Shown one piece after another: positions 33,356-41,618 of a stretch of 64,000 nt of DNA. Source of the stretch: UBA2988 sp965237965 (GTDB lineage Bacteria > Gemmatimonadota > Gemmatimonadetes > Longimicrobiales > Gaopeijiaceae); NCBI GenBank assembly GCA_965237965.1, contig CBDEGT010000002.1, positions 248,001 through 312,000 on the forward strand, given 5' to 3'. How positions within the stretch are numbered: the first letter of the stretch is position 1; each line of letters opens with the position of its first letter. The position numbers were made by a program, and so were the translations under genes. The notes below the pieces were generated by a model that was given only the letters and a program-made list of their open reading frames with translations, was not told the DNA's origin and did no database searches.

Positions 33356-34232
33356 CAAGGCCAGACGAAGAACCCACCTCGTACCCGTGCCTCTCTAGCG
33401 TTCGTCCAAGCACATGCTCGATGTCCCTGACCGTGCTGCTATCCCACGATTCCTGCCACTTAAAATTCTGAGATGGCAACCCTGTTAGGGTTTCCATACG
33501 TGGGCGAAGAGATGGGATAACGCCGCAGAATTCATCCATAACCTGTAAACTAGATCGTGCGTCGGTACAGAAGTCTTCGTACCGGATTTCAGAGTAAGAT
33601 CCACGCGTTCGGAGCGTGCCGGCATCCTTCTCGATGGTTTCTAGGATAGTTCTCCATTGACGCGCGAACTGTATGTGTAAAGGCTTCGCTGACCATTCTT
33701 GATATCCGGGCGGACGCGGGAAAAAGCCGAGGGGATAAGCAGCACGAAACCTATCATGCACTGTCTGTGTGAGGCTTGAATTGATAACAGCTCGGCCGTC
33801 GCGAATGACCTGTATGAAGACTGCGAACCGAAAGATCGCGGCCAAGAACGGTATGCGCAGCGAGTTTGCTGGATTCTTATTCAGTATGATACTGCCCGAC
33901 AGAAGTCTTAGTAACAAGAATCCCATCTGGAGCCTGCGACGATGAAAGTCCGTTACATGGTCCTTCGTTAGTCGGTGGTGGCCGGACTTGCGAAAATACC
34001 TAAGGTCGATGAACTGACCCGCCTCGCTCCAGTTCAATATCCCCGGGTGCTCACCCAACATGTCAGCCACTAGCGTGGTTCCGGATCTAGAGCACCCTAT
34101 CATGAAGATCGGTCGCTCCCTCCAAAGCCAACGCGACGGAACTGTGTAACTAATGAAATAAAGCGCCAAGGACAGCAGACAGGCGAGGGGATGTATGATC
34201 CATTGTCGCAACAAAAAATTTGCGTGAGGCAC
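33348..34232 (-). CDS. Sulfotransferase (AT-rich, probably acquired)
   Basis: 294-residue PAPS-dependent sulfotransferase. After an N-terminal hydrophobic segment (LACLLSLALYFISYTV) the 5'-phosphosulfate loop reads FMIGCSRSGTTLVADMLGEH and the 3'-phosphate motif VIRDGRAVINSS; a later RYEDFCTDARSSLQ helix is also typical. It appears complete. GC is near 50%, against about 66% in the window, with AT-rich codons, which suggests recent transfer. The start is uncertain: GTG at 34232 lacks a clear ribosome site. A polysaccharide or glycolipid target is inferred from context. Confidence 0.85.
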   Translation of the reverse strand: MPHANFLLRQWIIHPLACLLSLALYFISYTVPSRWLWRERPIFMIGCSRSGTTLVADMLGEHPGILNWSEAGQFIDLRYFRKSGHHRLTKDHVTDFHRRRLQMGFLLLRLLSGSIILNKNPANSLRIPFLAAIFRFAVFIQVIRDGRAVINSSLTQTVHDRFRAAYPLGFFPRPPGYQEWSAKPLHIQFARQWRTILETIEKDAGTLRTRGSYSEIRYEDFCTDARSSLQVMDEFCGVIPSLRPRMETLTGLPSQNFKWQESWDSSTVRDIEHVLGRTLERHGYEVGSSSGLGE

Positions 34233-34355
34233 CTAGGAACCGCACTCTATAGCGGTTCATGGATGAGGGTTGGTCCATAAAAGCTGATGTGAAATGTGAT
34301 CGGTCGCTACAGACTAACAAGCAATCTTATTCAGGATCCCCCAACGTCGATGGTG
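34233..34355. other. AT-rich intergenic stretch upstream of the sulfotransferase gene
   Basis: No gene is visible. It contains a 7-base inverted repeat, GAACCGC (34237-34243) with GCGGTTC (34252-34258), in what would be the sulfotransferase leader. Several weak A/T boxes are present, but none that I would call a promoter with confidence. It ends at the IS3-type element. Confidence 0.5.
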
Positions 34356-34455
34356 CTCTTGACCCCGAACCTGCTCCACTAGGGCTGCAACTTGTCGAGC
34401 TCTTTCTCTTGACCCCGAACCTGCTCCACTAGCTCTGCAACTTTTCGAGCGCTTC
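34356..34455. repeat. 50-bp tandem duplication of the IS3 element's end
   Basis: Positions 34356-34405 and 34406-34455 begin with the same 27 bases (from CTCTTGACCCCGAACC to CACTAG) and differ at only a few later positions. Each copy includes the terminal inverted repeat and the last codons plus TAG stop of orfB. The outer copy looks like the scar of a second, deleted IS copy. Confidence 0.8.
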
Positions 34456-35295
34456 CAGGCCCTGGGTGAAGGCAGCGCTGGCGGCGAAGTCCGCCGGCGT
34501 AAGACGGCCCAAGCTGCCGTGGGGCCTCAGGTTATTGTACTCCGCTCTCCAGCGATCGAGCGAGATCTGGGCGTCCCTCAGATTGATATACCAGTGTTGC
34601 GAAAGGCACTCACGCCGAAGAATGCTGTTGAAGGCCTCGATGTGAGGGTTGGCCGTGGGCTTCCCTGGTCGGCTGAAGTCGAGCTTTACCTTGTTCCAGT
34701 ATGCCCAGTGGTCGAGAGCTCTCGAGGTAAACTCCGACCCATTGTCGACCGAGATGATTTGAGGCATGGCGCCACGCTCTCCGGCAAGCTGGGAGAGAAT
34801 CCGTGAGACGTCCTCGCCGCGGAATCGCCGCCCGGCACGTAGAGCCAGGCATTCTCGCGAGCAGACGTCCACGACAGCGAGGACTCTCAGCGACTCGCCG
34901 CTGAACAGCGTATCGTGCACGAAGTCCATCGCCCAACGCTCGTTCGGCTGACGAGGCATGAGCCGCTCTTCCCGATGCGCAGCGCTGCGACGTCGCTTCG
35001 GGCGTTTGCGCCGCAGCACCAGGCCTTCCTCGCGGTAGAGCCGGTACACTCGCTTTCCGTTCACGGGCCAGCCCTCGCGTCGCAGAAGCGTATGGAGCTG
35101 GCGGTAACCATACGCCACCTGGACTGCAGCGAGCTCCTTGAGCCTGCTCCGAAGCGGTTCGTCCGGGGACTTCACGCTCCGGTAGCGTACCGAGGATCGG
35201 GCCGCTCGAAGAACACCACATGCCCGACGCTCTGAAATCCGGTACGCTGCCTGGGCCCACCGCACAGCGTCCCTGCGGAGCGCCGGGCTCACCAT
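34429..35295 (-). CDS. IS3-family transposase OrfB (integrase catalytic domain)
   Basis: 288-residue rve-domain transposase. HTH_21-like N-terminal region; catalytic Asp in RWAMDFVHDTLFSGESL, second Asp in IISVDNGSEFTSRAL, Glu in PHIEAFNSILRRECL, and the closing YNNLRPHGSLGRLTPADFA. It is complete. Its ATG lies inside the A8 slippery run at the end of orfA, so the active enzyme should be the OrfAB frameshift fusion. Confidence 0.95.
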   Translation of the reverse strand: MVSPALRRDAVRWAQAAYRISERRACGVLRAARSSVRYRSVKSPDEPLRSRLKELAAVQVAYGYRQLHTLLRREGWPVNGKRVYRLYREEGLVLRRKRPKRRRSAAHREERLMPRQPNERWAMDFVHDTLFSGESLRVLAVVDVCSRECLALRAGRRFRGEDVSRILSQLAGERGAMPQIISVDNGSEFTSRALDHWAYWNKVKLDFSRPGKPTANPHIEAFNSILRRECLSQHWYINLRDAQISLDRWRAEYNNLRPHGSLGRLTPADFAASAAFTQGLEALEKLQS

Positions 35296-35555
35296 TTTTT
35301 TTCGAGCGCGTCGTTCAAAATGTGCTTGTCAAGCGTCAGGTCCGCCACCACCTGCTTGAGCTTCCGGTTCTCCTCCCGCAGCTGCCTGAGCTCGCGAAGC
35401 TCGGTGACGCCCAGCCCACCGTACTTCTTCTTCCACCGGTAGAAGGTCGTCTCCGTCACCTGGAGCTTGCGGCAGATCTCCGCGGCCGGCGTCCCCGCCT
35501 CCGCCTGCCGCAACGCCATCGCGATCTGCTCCTCCGTATACTTCGACTTCCTCAT
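35289..35555 (-). CDS. IS3-family transposase OrfA (helix-turn-helix)
   Basis: 88-residue DNA-binding protein: MRKSKYTEEQIAMALRQAEA, helix-turn-helix AAEICRKLQVTETTFYRWKK, then a leucine-zipper-like LRQLREENRKLKQVVADLTL. The 3' end reads GAA AAA AAA TGG TGA. A -1 slip on the eight A residues (35295-35302) joins it to OrfB. Sequence is closest to IS407-type OrfA proteins. Confidence 0.94.
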   Translation of the reverse strand: MRKSKYTEEQIAMALRQAEAGTPAAEICRKLQVTETTFYRWKKKYGGLGVTELRELRQLREENRKLKQVVADLTLDKHILNDALEKKW

Positions 35556-35699
35556 GCCTCGGGCTCCTCTCCCCGCCTTCCCGCGGGGCTCTCAGGATGC
35601 CCGGAAATTAGCTCGCTTTACGTGAGTCCCGCTGGATCAGGATCCGGGGGGAAGAGCAGGAAGAGCAAATCGGAAGACAGATTCGCGTTCGATGAGCTG

Positions 35700-38600
35700 T
35701 CAGTTAGACAGAGCAGCCCCGTGACACTTCTTGTACTTCTTCCCTGACCCGCACGGACACGGAGCATTCCGCCCCGGTGTCGCTTCGACGTGCACCGGAG
35801 TCTTCACCTGCTCCTCGCCCCGGTTGGTCGCGAGCTGCCGGGGATCCGGCGCGCCGGCTCCGGCGAGGCCTGCGGACACAGTGGCCGCCGCTCCTACCTC
35901 CGTCCTCGCGCGCCGCGACACGCCTACCGCATCCACTGCCGCATCTTCAACAGGCCGCTCACGACGCTGGGCAGCACCCTGCACAGCAGCCGCTGTCTCA
36001 AGGGTATCGGAAGGACCGCTGAGGACCAACCGCTGGCGGGGCTGAACGCGGGCTTGAGGGGGCGAACCGATCTGGGCACGGAAGAGGTTCTGCGCCACGG
36101 TCTTCCTGAGGTCCGCCATCAGTCCCACGAACATCTCGTAGGCGTCCTGCTTGTATTCCACCAGCGGGTCCTTCTGCCCCCAGCTCCGAAAGTGGATGGA
36201 TTGCTTCAGGTGATCGAGGTCGTACAGGTGGTCCTTCCACTTGTCGTCGATCGTCGACAGCAGGACGAAGCTCATCACGCGCTCGGCGTACTCGCCGAAG
36301 GCTTCCAACTTTCGGTGGAAGGCGTCGCGGCCCGCCGTCAGGACCCGCTCGATCACCTCGCCCTGCTCGAGCTCGTGGTCGGGATCGTTCGTGGCCGGCA
36401 GTTGATCCGCCATGACGAAGAAGTCGAGAAGCAGGCGCTGCCGTAATCCCGCCAGGTCCCAGTCCTCCGCGGTTTCGTCCTCCGGGGTCATCTCCTCGGA
36501 GGCCGCACGCAGCGCCTGCTCGATCATCTCCCAGAGCTCGCCCTTCAGATCCTCGCCACCCTCGAGGGCGAACAAGCGCAAGTCGTAGATCACCTCACGC
36601 TGCTGATTCATCACGTCGTCGTAGTCCAGCAGTCGCTTGCGGGACTCGAAGTTGTTCATCTCGACGCGCTTCTGCGCACGCTCGATGGAGCGGGTGACCA
36701 GACCGTGCGTGATCACTTCGCCCTCCTCGGCGCCCATCTTCTCCATCGCGGTGGCGATGCGGTCCGACCCGAACAGCCGCATAAGGTCGTCCTCGAGGGA
36801 GAGGAAGAACTGCGTGGCCCCGGGATCGCCCTGGCGTCCCGCGCGGCCGCGGAGCTGCCGGTCGATTCGCCGCGACTCGTGACGCTCGGACCCGAGGATG
36901 TGGAGCCCGCCCATGTCGATCGGGTGATCTCCGGAACGGGTCTCGAACTTCTCGTCGTAGGCCGTGGGGTCGATCGGCTGGAGGTCACCGATGTCCAGGT
37001 CTCTGCTCTTGGCCCAGTCGATCGTGCGTGGCTCCGTGACCCCGGCACCCAGCTTGATGTCGGTGCCACGGCCGGCCATGTTCGTCGCAATCGTGACGGT
37101 CCCCGCCTGACCGGCCTCGGTCACGATCTCCGACTCCTTCTTATGCTGCTTCGCGTTCAGGACGTTGTGCGTGATACCGCGTCGCTTGAGCATGCGCGAC
37201 AGGGTCTCTGACACGTCCACGTTGGTGGTGCCCACCAGGACCGGCAGCTCCATCCTGTGGAGCCGCTCGATCTCGTCCATGATCGCGTTGAATTTCTCCC
37301 GCTTGGTCCGGAAGATCAGGTCCTCTCGGTCGTCCCGTACGATGGGACGGTTGGTCGGAATTACCATCACGTCGAGGTCGTAGATTTGGTGGAACTCGTT
37401 CTCCTCGGTCTCGGCGGTCCCGGTCATCCCGGCCAGCTTGTCATACATCCGGAAGTAGTTCTGGATGGTGATTGTGGCGAGCGTCTGCGTCTCGCCCTTC
37501 ACTTCCACCCCCTCCTTGGCCTCCACTGCCTGGTGCAGTCCGTCGCTCCAGCGGCGGCCGGCCATCTGCCGCCCCGTGAACTCGTCCACGATGACGATCT
37601 GGCCGTCCTCGCCGACGATGTACTTCTCATCCTTTTGGAAGAGCGCGTACGCCTTCAGGAGCTGGTGGATGACGTGGATCTTCTGGCTCTTCTCCGCATA
37701 CTCGCTCTCGAGCTCCTGGATACGCACACGGCGCTCGTCCGCGCTTAGTGACTCGTCCTTTTCCAGCTGGTCCAGCGCCTCGGACAGATCGGGCACCACA
37801 AAAGCATCGGCGTCGTTGGGCGATAGTTCGTCCAGTCCCTTATCCGACAGGTGGACGTTGTGGCCCTTCTCGTCCATGGCGAAATAGAGCATCTCGTCGA
37901 TGTCGTGGAGCCGCTTCTCGCGCATGTAGTCGGCCTCCACCCGCTGGACCAGCTTCTGAATGCCCGGATCCTCCGCGAACATCTTCAGGAGTTTCCTGTG
38001 CTTGGGCGTCCCGCGCTGGACCGCCAGTAGCTTCTCGCCCGCCTCGTCGTCCCGTCCCTCCTCCAGATCCTTTTCCGCCCCAGCCACCAGCTCGTTGGTT
38101 ACACGCAACTGCTTGTTGAACAAGCTCCGAACGACCGGGTTGTACTGCTTGAACGGCGTTGAGGTATCCCGGCCCACGGCGCCCGAGATGATCAGCGGCG
38201 TGCGGGCTTCGTCGACCAGGATCGAATCCACCTCGTCGATGATCGAGAAGTGGTGGCCTCGCTGCACGCGCTGCTCGAGCGTGTGCACCATGTTATCACG
38301 CAGATAGTCGAAGCCGAATTCGTTGTTGGTCCCGTAGGTGATATCAGCCCGGTACGCCTCTCGGCGCTGTGGCGAGCCCGGCTCGTGCAGATCGATCACG
38401 TCGACGGTGAGCCCGAGGAAGCGGTAGATCGCCCCCATCCACTCCGCGTCTCGCTGAGCCAGATAAGAGTTCACGGTCACCAGGTGCGCACCGCGATCTG
38501 CGAGCGCATTCAGGTAGAGCGGCATGGTTGCGACCAGGGTCTTACCCTCGCCCGTCGCCATCTCCGTCACCTTGCCATCGTGCAACGCGATCGCGCCAAG

Positions 38601-39032
38601 CAGCTGGACATCGTACGGGATCATGTCCCAGGCGAGCGCGTGGCCGGTCACCGTAACCTGAGTCCCTACCAGGCGACGGCAAGCATCCTTCACGACCGCG
38701 TACGCTTCGGGGAGCAGCTCGTCCAGCGTCTCCTCGATCGCAGCGAGCTGCTCCTTCTCCAGCGCACCGATTTCGACCGAGAACCGCTCGCGATCGTCAG
38801 CATCCTCCGAGCCGCGCTTTTCTTCGCGCAGCGCCGCGATCTGCTCATCGATAGGGCGGGTTCGCTCTTGGAGACGGTCCCTGAACTCGTCGGTTTTGGC
38901 GCGCAGGGCTTCGTCGGAGAGCGAACTCAGCGTCGCGAAGTTGCGATTGATCTCCGCTAGGGTGGGATGGAGTCGCTTGGCTTCGCGATCGTGACGCGAA
39001 CCTATGATTTTCTGGATCAGTGTCTTGAGCAT
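35700..39032 (-). CDS. secA: Preprotein translocase ATPase SecA
   Basis: Motor of Sec export. The 1,110-residue product, longer than E. coli SecA (901), has NBD1 with Walker A VTEMATGEGKTLVATMP and DEVDSILVDEARTPLIISG, an enlarged variable insertion in the crosslinking region (about 300-450), NBD2 with TNMAGRGTDIKLG and RQLRGRAGRQGDPG, and a C-terminal zinc SEC-C motif APCPCGSGKKYKKCHG. The ATG at 39032 has an AGGA site 7 bases upstream; a longer reading into nadD is antisense noise. It follows nadD by 11 bases. Confidence 0.96.
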   Translation of the reverse strand: MLKTLIQKIIGSRHDREAKRLHPTLAEINRNFATLSSLSDEALRAKTDEFRDRLQERTRPIDEQIAALREEKRGSEDADDRERFSVEIGALEKEQLAAIEETLDELLPEAYAVVKDACRRLVGTQVTVTGHALAWDMIPYDVQLLGAIALHDGKVTEMATGEGKTLVATMPLYLNALADRGAHLVTVNSYLAQRDAEWMGAIYRFLGLTVDVIDLHEPGSPQRREAYRADITYGTNNEFGFDYLRDNMVHTLEQRVQRGHHFSIIDEVDSILVDEARTPLIISGAVGRDTSTPFKQYNPVVRSLFNKQLRVTNELVAGAEKDLEEGRDDEAGEKLLAVQRGTPKHRKLLKMFAEDPGIQKLVQRVEADYMREKRLHDIDEMLYFAMDEKGHNVHLSDKGLDELSPNDADAFVVPDLSEALDQLEKDESLSADERRVRIQELESEYAEKSQKIHVIHQLLKAYALFQKDEKYIVGEDGQIVIVDEFTGRQMAGRRWSDGLHQAVEAKEGVEVKGETQTLATITIQNYFRMYDKLAGMTGTAETEENEFHQIYDLDVMVIPTNRPIVRDDREDLIFRTKREKFNAIMDEIERLHRMELPVLVGTTNVDVSETLSRMLKRRGITHNVLNAKQHKKESEIVTEAGQAGTVTIATNMAGRGTDIKLGAGVTEPRTIDWAKSRDLDIGDLQPIDPTAYDEKFETRSGDHPIDMGGLHILGSERHESRRIDRQLRGRAGRQGDPGATQFFLSLEDDLMRLFGSDRIATAMEKMGAEEGEVITHGLVTRSIERAQKRVEMNNFESRKRLLDYDDVMNQQREVIYDLRLFALEGGEDLKGELWEMIEQALRAASEEMTPEDETAEDWDLAGLRQRLLLDFFVMADQLPATNDPDHELEQGEVIERVLTAGRDAFHRKLEAFGEYAERVMSFVLLSTIDDKWKDHLYDLDHLKQSIHFRSWGQKDPLVEYKQDAYEMFVGLMADLRKTVAQNLFRAQIGSPPQARVQPRQRLVLSGPSDTLETAAAVQGAAQRRERPVEDAAVDAVGVSRRARTEVGAAATVSAGLAGAGAPDPRQLATNRGEEQVKTPVHVEATPGRNAPCPCGSGKKYKKCHGAALSN

Positions 39033-39043
39033 CGCGGGTCCTG

Positions 39044-39643
39044 CTATCCGTGCTGCGCGGCTGGAACCGCGTAGAGGGAGTTGATTTCGATGACGGAGAG
39101 GACCGAATCCGGGACTAAATGGCGAATGGACCTCCCGTACGCCGTGCGCTCTCGGATCTCGGTGGCAGAGATATCGATTCGCCTCACGGGGCACGTCTGC
39201 CAGGGGATCCCTAGGCCAAGATCGGACGGTTCCTCCCCCACGCGCGCCATGACCGCGACCGTCGCGTGACGAGCGATCCCCTCCGGGTCCCGCCAGGTAC
39301 CGAGCTGCCTCCATTGATCGGCGCCCATCAACAGGACGAGCTCGGCATCCGGATGGCGCTCCTTCAGCTCGGCGAGGGTGTCCACCGTGTACGAGGGGCC
39401 GGGTCGCGACAGCTCGACATCGGACGCTTCCAGCAGCTCGTCACCCCCGACCGCAGCCTCCAGCATCGCGAGGCGGAGCTCCGGCGGAGCTTCCGGCTCT
39501 GCCCGATGGGGCGGCCGCGCCGAAAGCACGAGCAGGACCCGGTCGAGCTCGAGGGAGTCGGCTGCGTCGTGGGCGACGATCAGGTGCCCGATGTGCGGCG
39601 GATCAAAGGTCCCACCGAGCACGCCGAGTCGCGAGGCACTCAC
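39044..39643 (-). CDS. nadD: Nicotinate-nucleotide adenylyltransferase
   Basis: NAD synthesis enzyme joining NaMN and ATP. The 199-residue product has the nucleotidyltransferase signature LGGTFDPPHIGHLIVAHDA, VLLMGADQWRQLGTW, and the second motif DISATEIRERTAYGRSIRHLVP in shortened form near residue 165. It is full length. The start overlaps the bamD stop by 4 bases and secA follows closely. Confidence 0.95.
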   Translation of the reverse strand: MSASRLGVLGGTFDPPHIGHLIVAHDAADSLELDRVLLVLSARPPHRAEPEAPPELRLAMLEAAVGGDELLEASDVELSRPGPSYTVDTLAELKERHPDAELVLLMGADQWRQLGTWRDPEGIARHATVAVMARVGEEPSDLGLGIPWQTCPVRRIDISATEIRERTAYGRSIRHLVPDSVLSVIEINSLYAVPAAQHG

Positions 39644-40401
39644 CGCGCCCCGCCGGAGGGCGCGGCCATCGCTGACGAGCCGTCGGCCAGCCCGAGCGCC
39701 TCCTCGGAGTCGGGGTACATGTCAAGGAGCTTCTGCTTCGTCTCCTCGACCAGATCCTGATAACCGATCTCCTCGTACGCGTTCATGATGCCGAGGAGCG
39801 CTTTGGGCGCCCAGATCGTGTCCAGGTACTGAACCTCTACGAACTGCCAGTAGATGATGGCCGAGTCGAAGTAGCCGCGCCGGAAGTAGTACTCCCCGGT
39901 CGAGTACTCCTTTTCGGCAAGCTTGACCCGCATCTCCGAAGAGACCCTCTGCGCTTCGTCCGCGGCAGCCGTGCCCGGGTAGTCCGCGACGACGTTCCCG
40001 CACACCACCTCGGCCTCCCCCGTGTAGCTCTGGTCCCGCGGGATGGACGGCGACAAGGCGGCCGAAGAGCGGCACCGGCCGAGCGCAGCATCGGGCGCGG
40101 ATGGATGGCTGGGATAGCGATTAAGGAAGCGCTGATACTCCGAGAGCGCCGTGATGTATTCCTCGTCACGGTAGTAGGACTCCGCGAGCATCATCCGAAC
40201 CTCGGCGGCGCGTTCGAAGTTCGGGAATACGATGAGCAGCCGGTCGAGCACCTCCTGGGCTTCGTTCTCGTTTCCCGCCTCGATCTCCCGCTGTCCCATG
40301 GCGAAGAGCTCCGCCTCCTCGATGCCCTGGTAGGGCGGAGCTGAGGTGCAGGCGGCCAGCACCAAGAGGGCTGTCAGGGGCGCGGGCGGGCGGATGGACA
40401 T
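39640..40401 (-). CDS. bamD: Outer-membrane assembly lipoprotein BamD/YfiO-like
   Basis: TPR lipoprotein of the BAM complex, which folds outer-membrane proteins. From the ATG at 40401 the 253-residue product has a signal with lipobox LAAC and TPR repeats including VLDRLLIVFPNFERAAEVR, SYYRDEEYITALSEYQRFLN and GEYYFRRGYFDSAIIYWQFV. An ATG at 40446 overlapping the degT stop (ATGA) would add 15 residues before the signal and would couple this essential gene to the sugar operon. Either start keeps the lipobox. Confidence 0.87.
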   Translation of the reverse strand: MSIRPPAPLTALLVLAACTSAPPYQGIEEAELFAMGQREIEAGNENEAQEVLDRLLIVFPNFERAAEVRMMLAESYYRDEEYITALSEYQRFLNRYPSHPSAPDAALGRCRSSAALSPSIPRDQSYTGEAEVVCGNVVADYPGTAAADEAQRVSSEMRVKLAEKEYSTGEYYFRRGYFDSAIIYWQFVEVQYLDTIWAPKALLGIMNAYEEIGYQDLVEETKQKLLDMYPDSEEALGLADGSSAMAAPSGGAR

Positions 40402-40442
40402 CCCCGAGAGGTACACGCCATCGGGGGAGGGGTTTCCGGTCT

Positions 40443-41618
40443 TCACGCCCTGTAGAAAGACCGGATGGCCCGAGCCACGACCCGCACCCGTCCCTCCCCC
40501 AGCTCGGGATAGACCGGCAGGCTGAGTACGTCCTCACAGAGCCGCTCCGCCACCGGATAGTCCCCGGGAGCATGCCCGAGCGGCTGGAAGCACGGCTGGA
40601 GGTGGAGGGGGGCCGGATAGTAGATACCGGTCCCGATGCCCAGCTCCGTCAGATGGGACCGCAGCTCGTCCCGTCGCTCCGCCCGGATGGTGTACTGGTT
40701 GTACGTGTGGTAGTTGCCCTCGGCGACCGTCGGCGTCCGGACCGCCTCGAGGTCCGCGAGCAGCTGGTCGTAGAGCGCGGCGTTGCTCCGGCGGGCTTCC
40801 AGCCAACGGTCGAGGTGGGGCAGCTTGGCGAGCAGGACCGCGGCCTGGACGGTATCGAGGCGGCTGTTCGTACCCACCACGTCATGTTGGTGCATCTTGA
40901 CGCCGCCGTGCACACGCAGCTTCCGCAGCCGGTCCGCAAGCTCGTCGTCACCGGTCGTGATCAACCCGCCGTCGCCCAGACTACCCAAGTTCTTGGTCGG
41001 GAAGAAGCTGAAGGCGCAGGCGTCCCCCCCCGCCCCCGCGTGGATCTCGGTGCCACCGCTCATCCGCCGCGCGCCCGTCGCCTGAGCGGCATCCTCGAGA
41101 ATGAACAGGTCCGGCGCTACCGCCCGGCGGATCTCCTCGATCGCAGACATCTGCCCGAAGAGGTGGACCGGCACGACACCCACCGTTGCCGGCCCGCATG
41201 CGGTGGAGACGGTGCCCGCCGTCACGTTGAACGTCGCCTCGTCCACGTCGCAGAAGACGGGACGCAGCCCGGCGTTCCAAACCGCTCCGGCCGTCGCGAA
41301 GAAAGTGAAAGCGGGAACCACCACCTCGGGCACACCGCCTGCGTCGCGAAGAGCTAGGGGCGAATCGGCACCGATCCGGTGCGCGAGATCGCGCAGCGGT
41401 AGGAGCAGCGCATCGGTGCCGCTCCCGCACCCGACGGCATGTGGCACCCCCACCAGGGCGGCCACGGCCTGCTCGAGCTCGGCGACCTGCGGTCCCAGGA
41501 TGAAGCGTCGTGACGCCATCACACGCGCGATCGCGGCCTCGAGATCGGCCGTGAGCGCGCCATGCTGATCGTGCAGATCGAATTGCGGGATGGCGGGGGC
41601 GTCCCGCGGTCGATTCAT
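40443..41618 (-). CDS. DegT/DnrJ/EryC1 sugar aminotransferase
   Basis: PLP enzyme that aminates a keto-sugar nucleotide. The 391-residue product has the fold-type I signs AVGCGSGTDALLLPL, VVVPAFTFFATAGAVWNAGL, PVHLFGQMSAIEEI, LEDAAQATGA and the Schiff-base Lys in FSFFPTKNLGSLGDGG. Length is normal. It would act on a 4-keto or 3-keto sugar from the RmlB- or WecC-type enzymes nearby. Its start overlaps the uxs stop by 1 base (TGATG). Confidence 0.94.
   Translation of the reverse strand: MNRPRDAPAIPQFDLHDQHGALTADLEAAIARVMASRRFILGPQVAELEQAVAALVGVPHAVGCGSGTDALLLPLRDLAHRIGADSPLALRDAGGVPEVVVPAFTFFATAGAVWNAGLRPVFCDVDEATFNVTAGTVSTACGPATVGVVPVHLFGQMSAIEEIRRAVAPDLFILEDAAQATGARRMSGGTEIHAGAGGDACAFSFFPTKNLGSLGDGGLITTGDDELADRLRKLRVHGGVKMHQHDVVGTNSRLDTVQAAVLLAKLPHLDRWLEARRSNAALYDQLLADLEAVRTPTVAEGNYHTYNQYTIRAERRDELRSHLTELGIGTGIYYPAPLHLQPCFQPLGHAPGDYPVAERLCEDVLSLPVYPELGEGRVRVVARAIRSFYRA

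Larger units (their letters stand above)
34356..35656 (-). mobile_element. IS3-family (IS407-like) insertion sequence
   Basis: Two overlapping genes, orfA and orfB, are flanked by imperfect inverted repeats: TTGACCCCGAACCTGCTCCA on the left (two copies, from 34359 and 34409) and its partner TGGATCAGGATCCGGGGGGA from 35633 on the right. The left end is tandemly duplicated (34356-34405 and 34406-34455), so the true boundary is 34406-34410 if the outer copy is a scar. The element separates the sulfotransferase from secA. No target duplication could be defined. Confidence 0.82.

Noticed and set aside
34233..34428. CRISPR-like direct repeats
   Set aside because: Only two tandem 50-bp copies with no spacer; they are the end of the IS3-type element.
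39033..39314. 94-codon N-terminal extension of SecA
   Set aside because: It overlaps nadD and reads as low-complexity shadow. The ATG at 39032 starts with normal SecA sequence and has a ribosome site.
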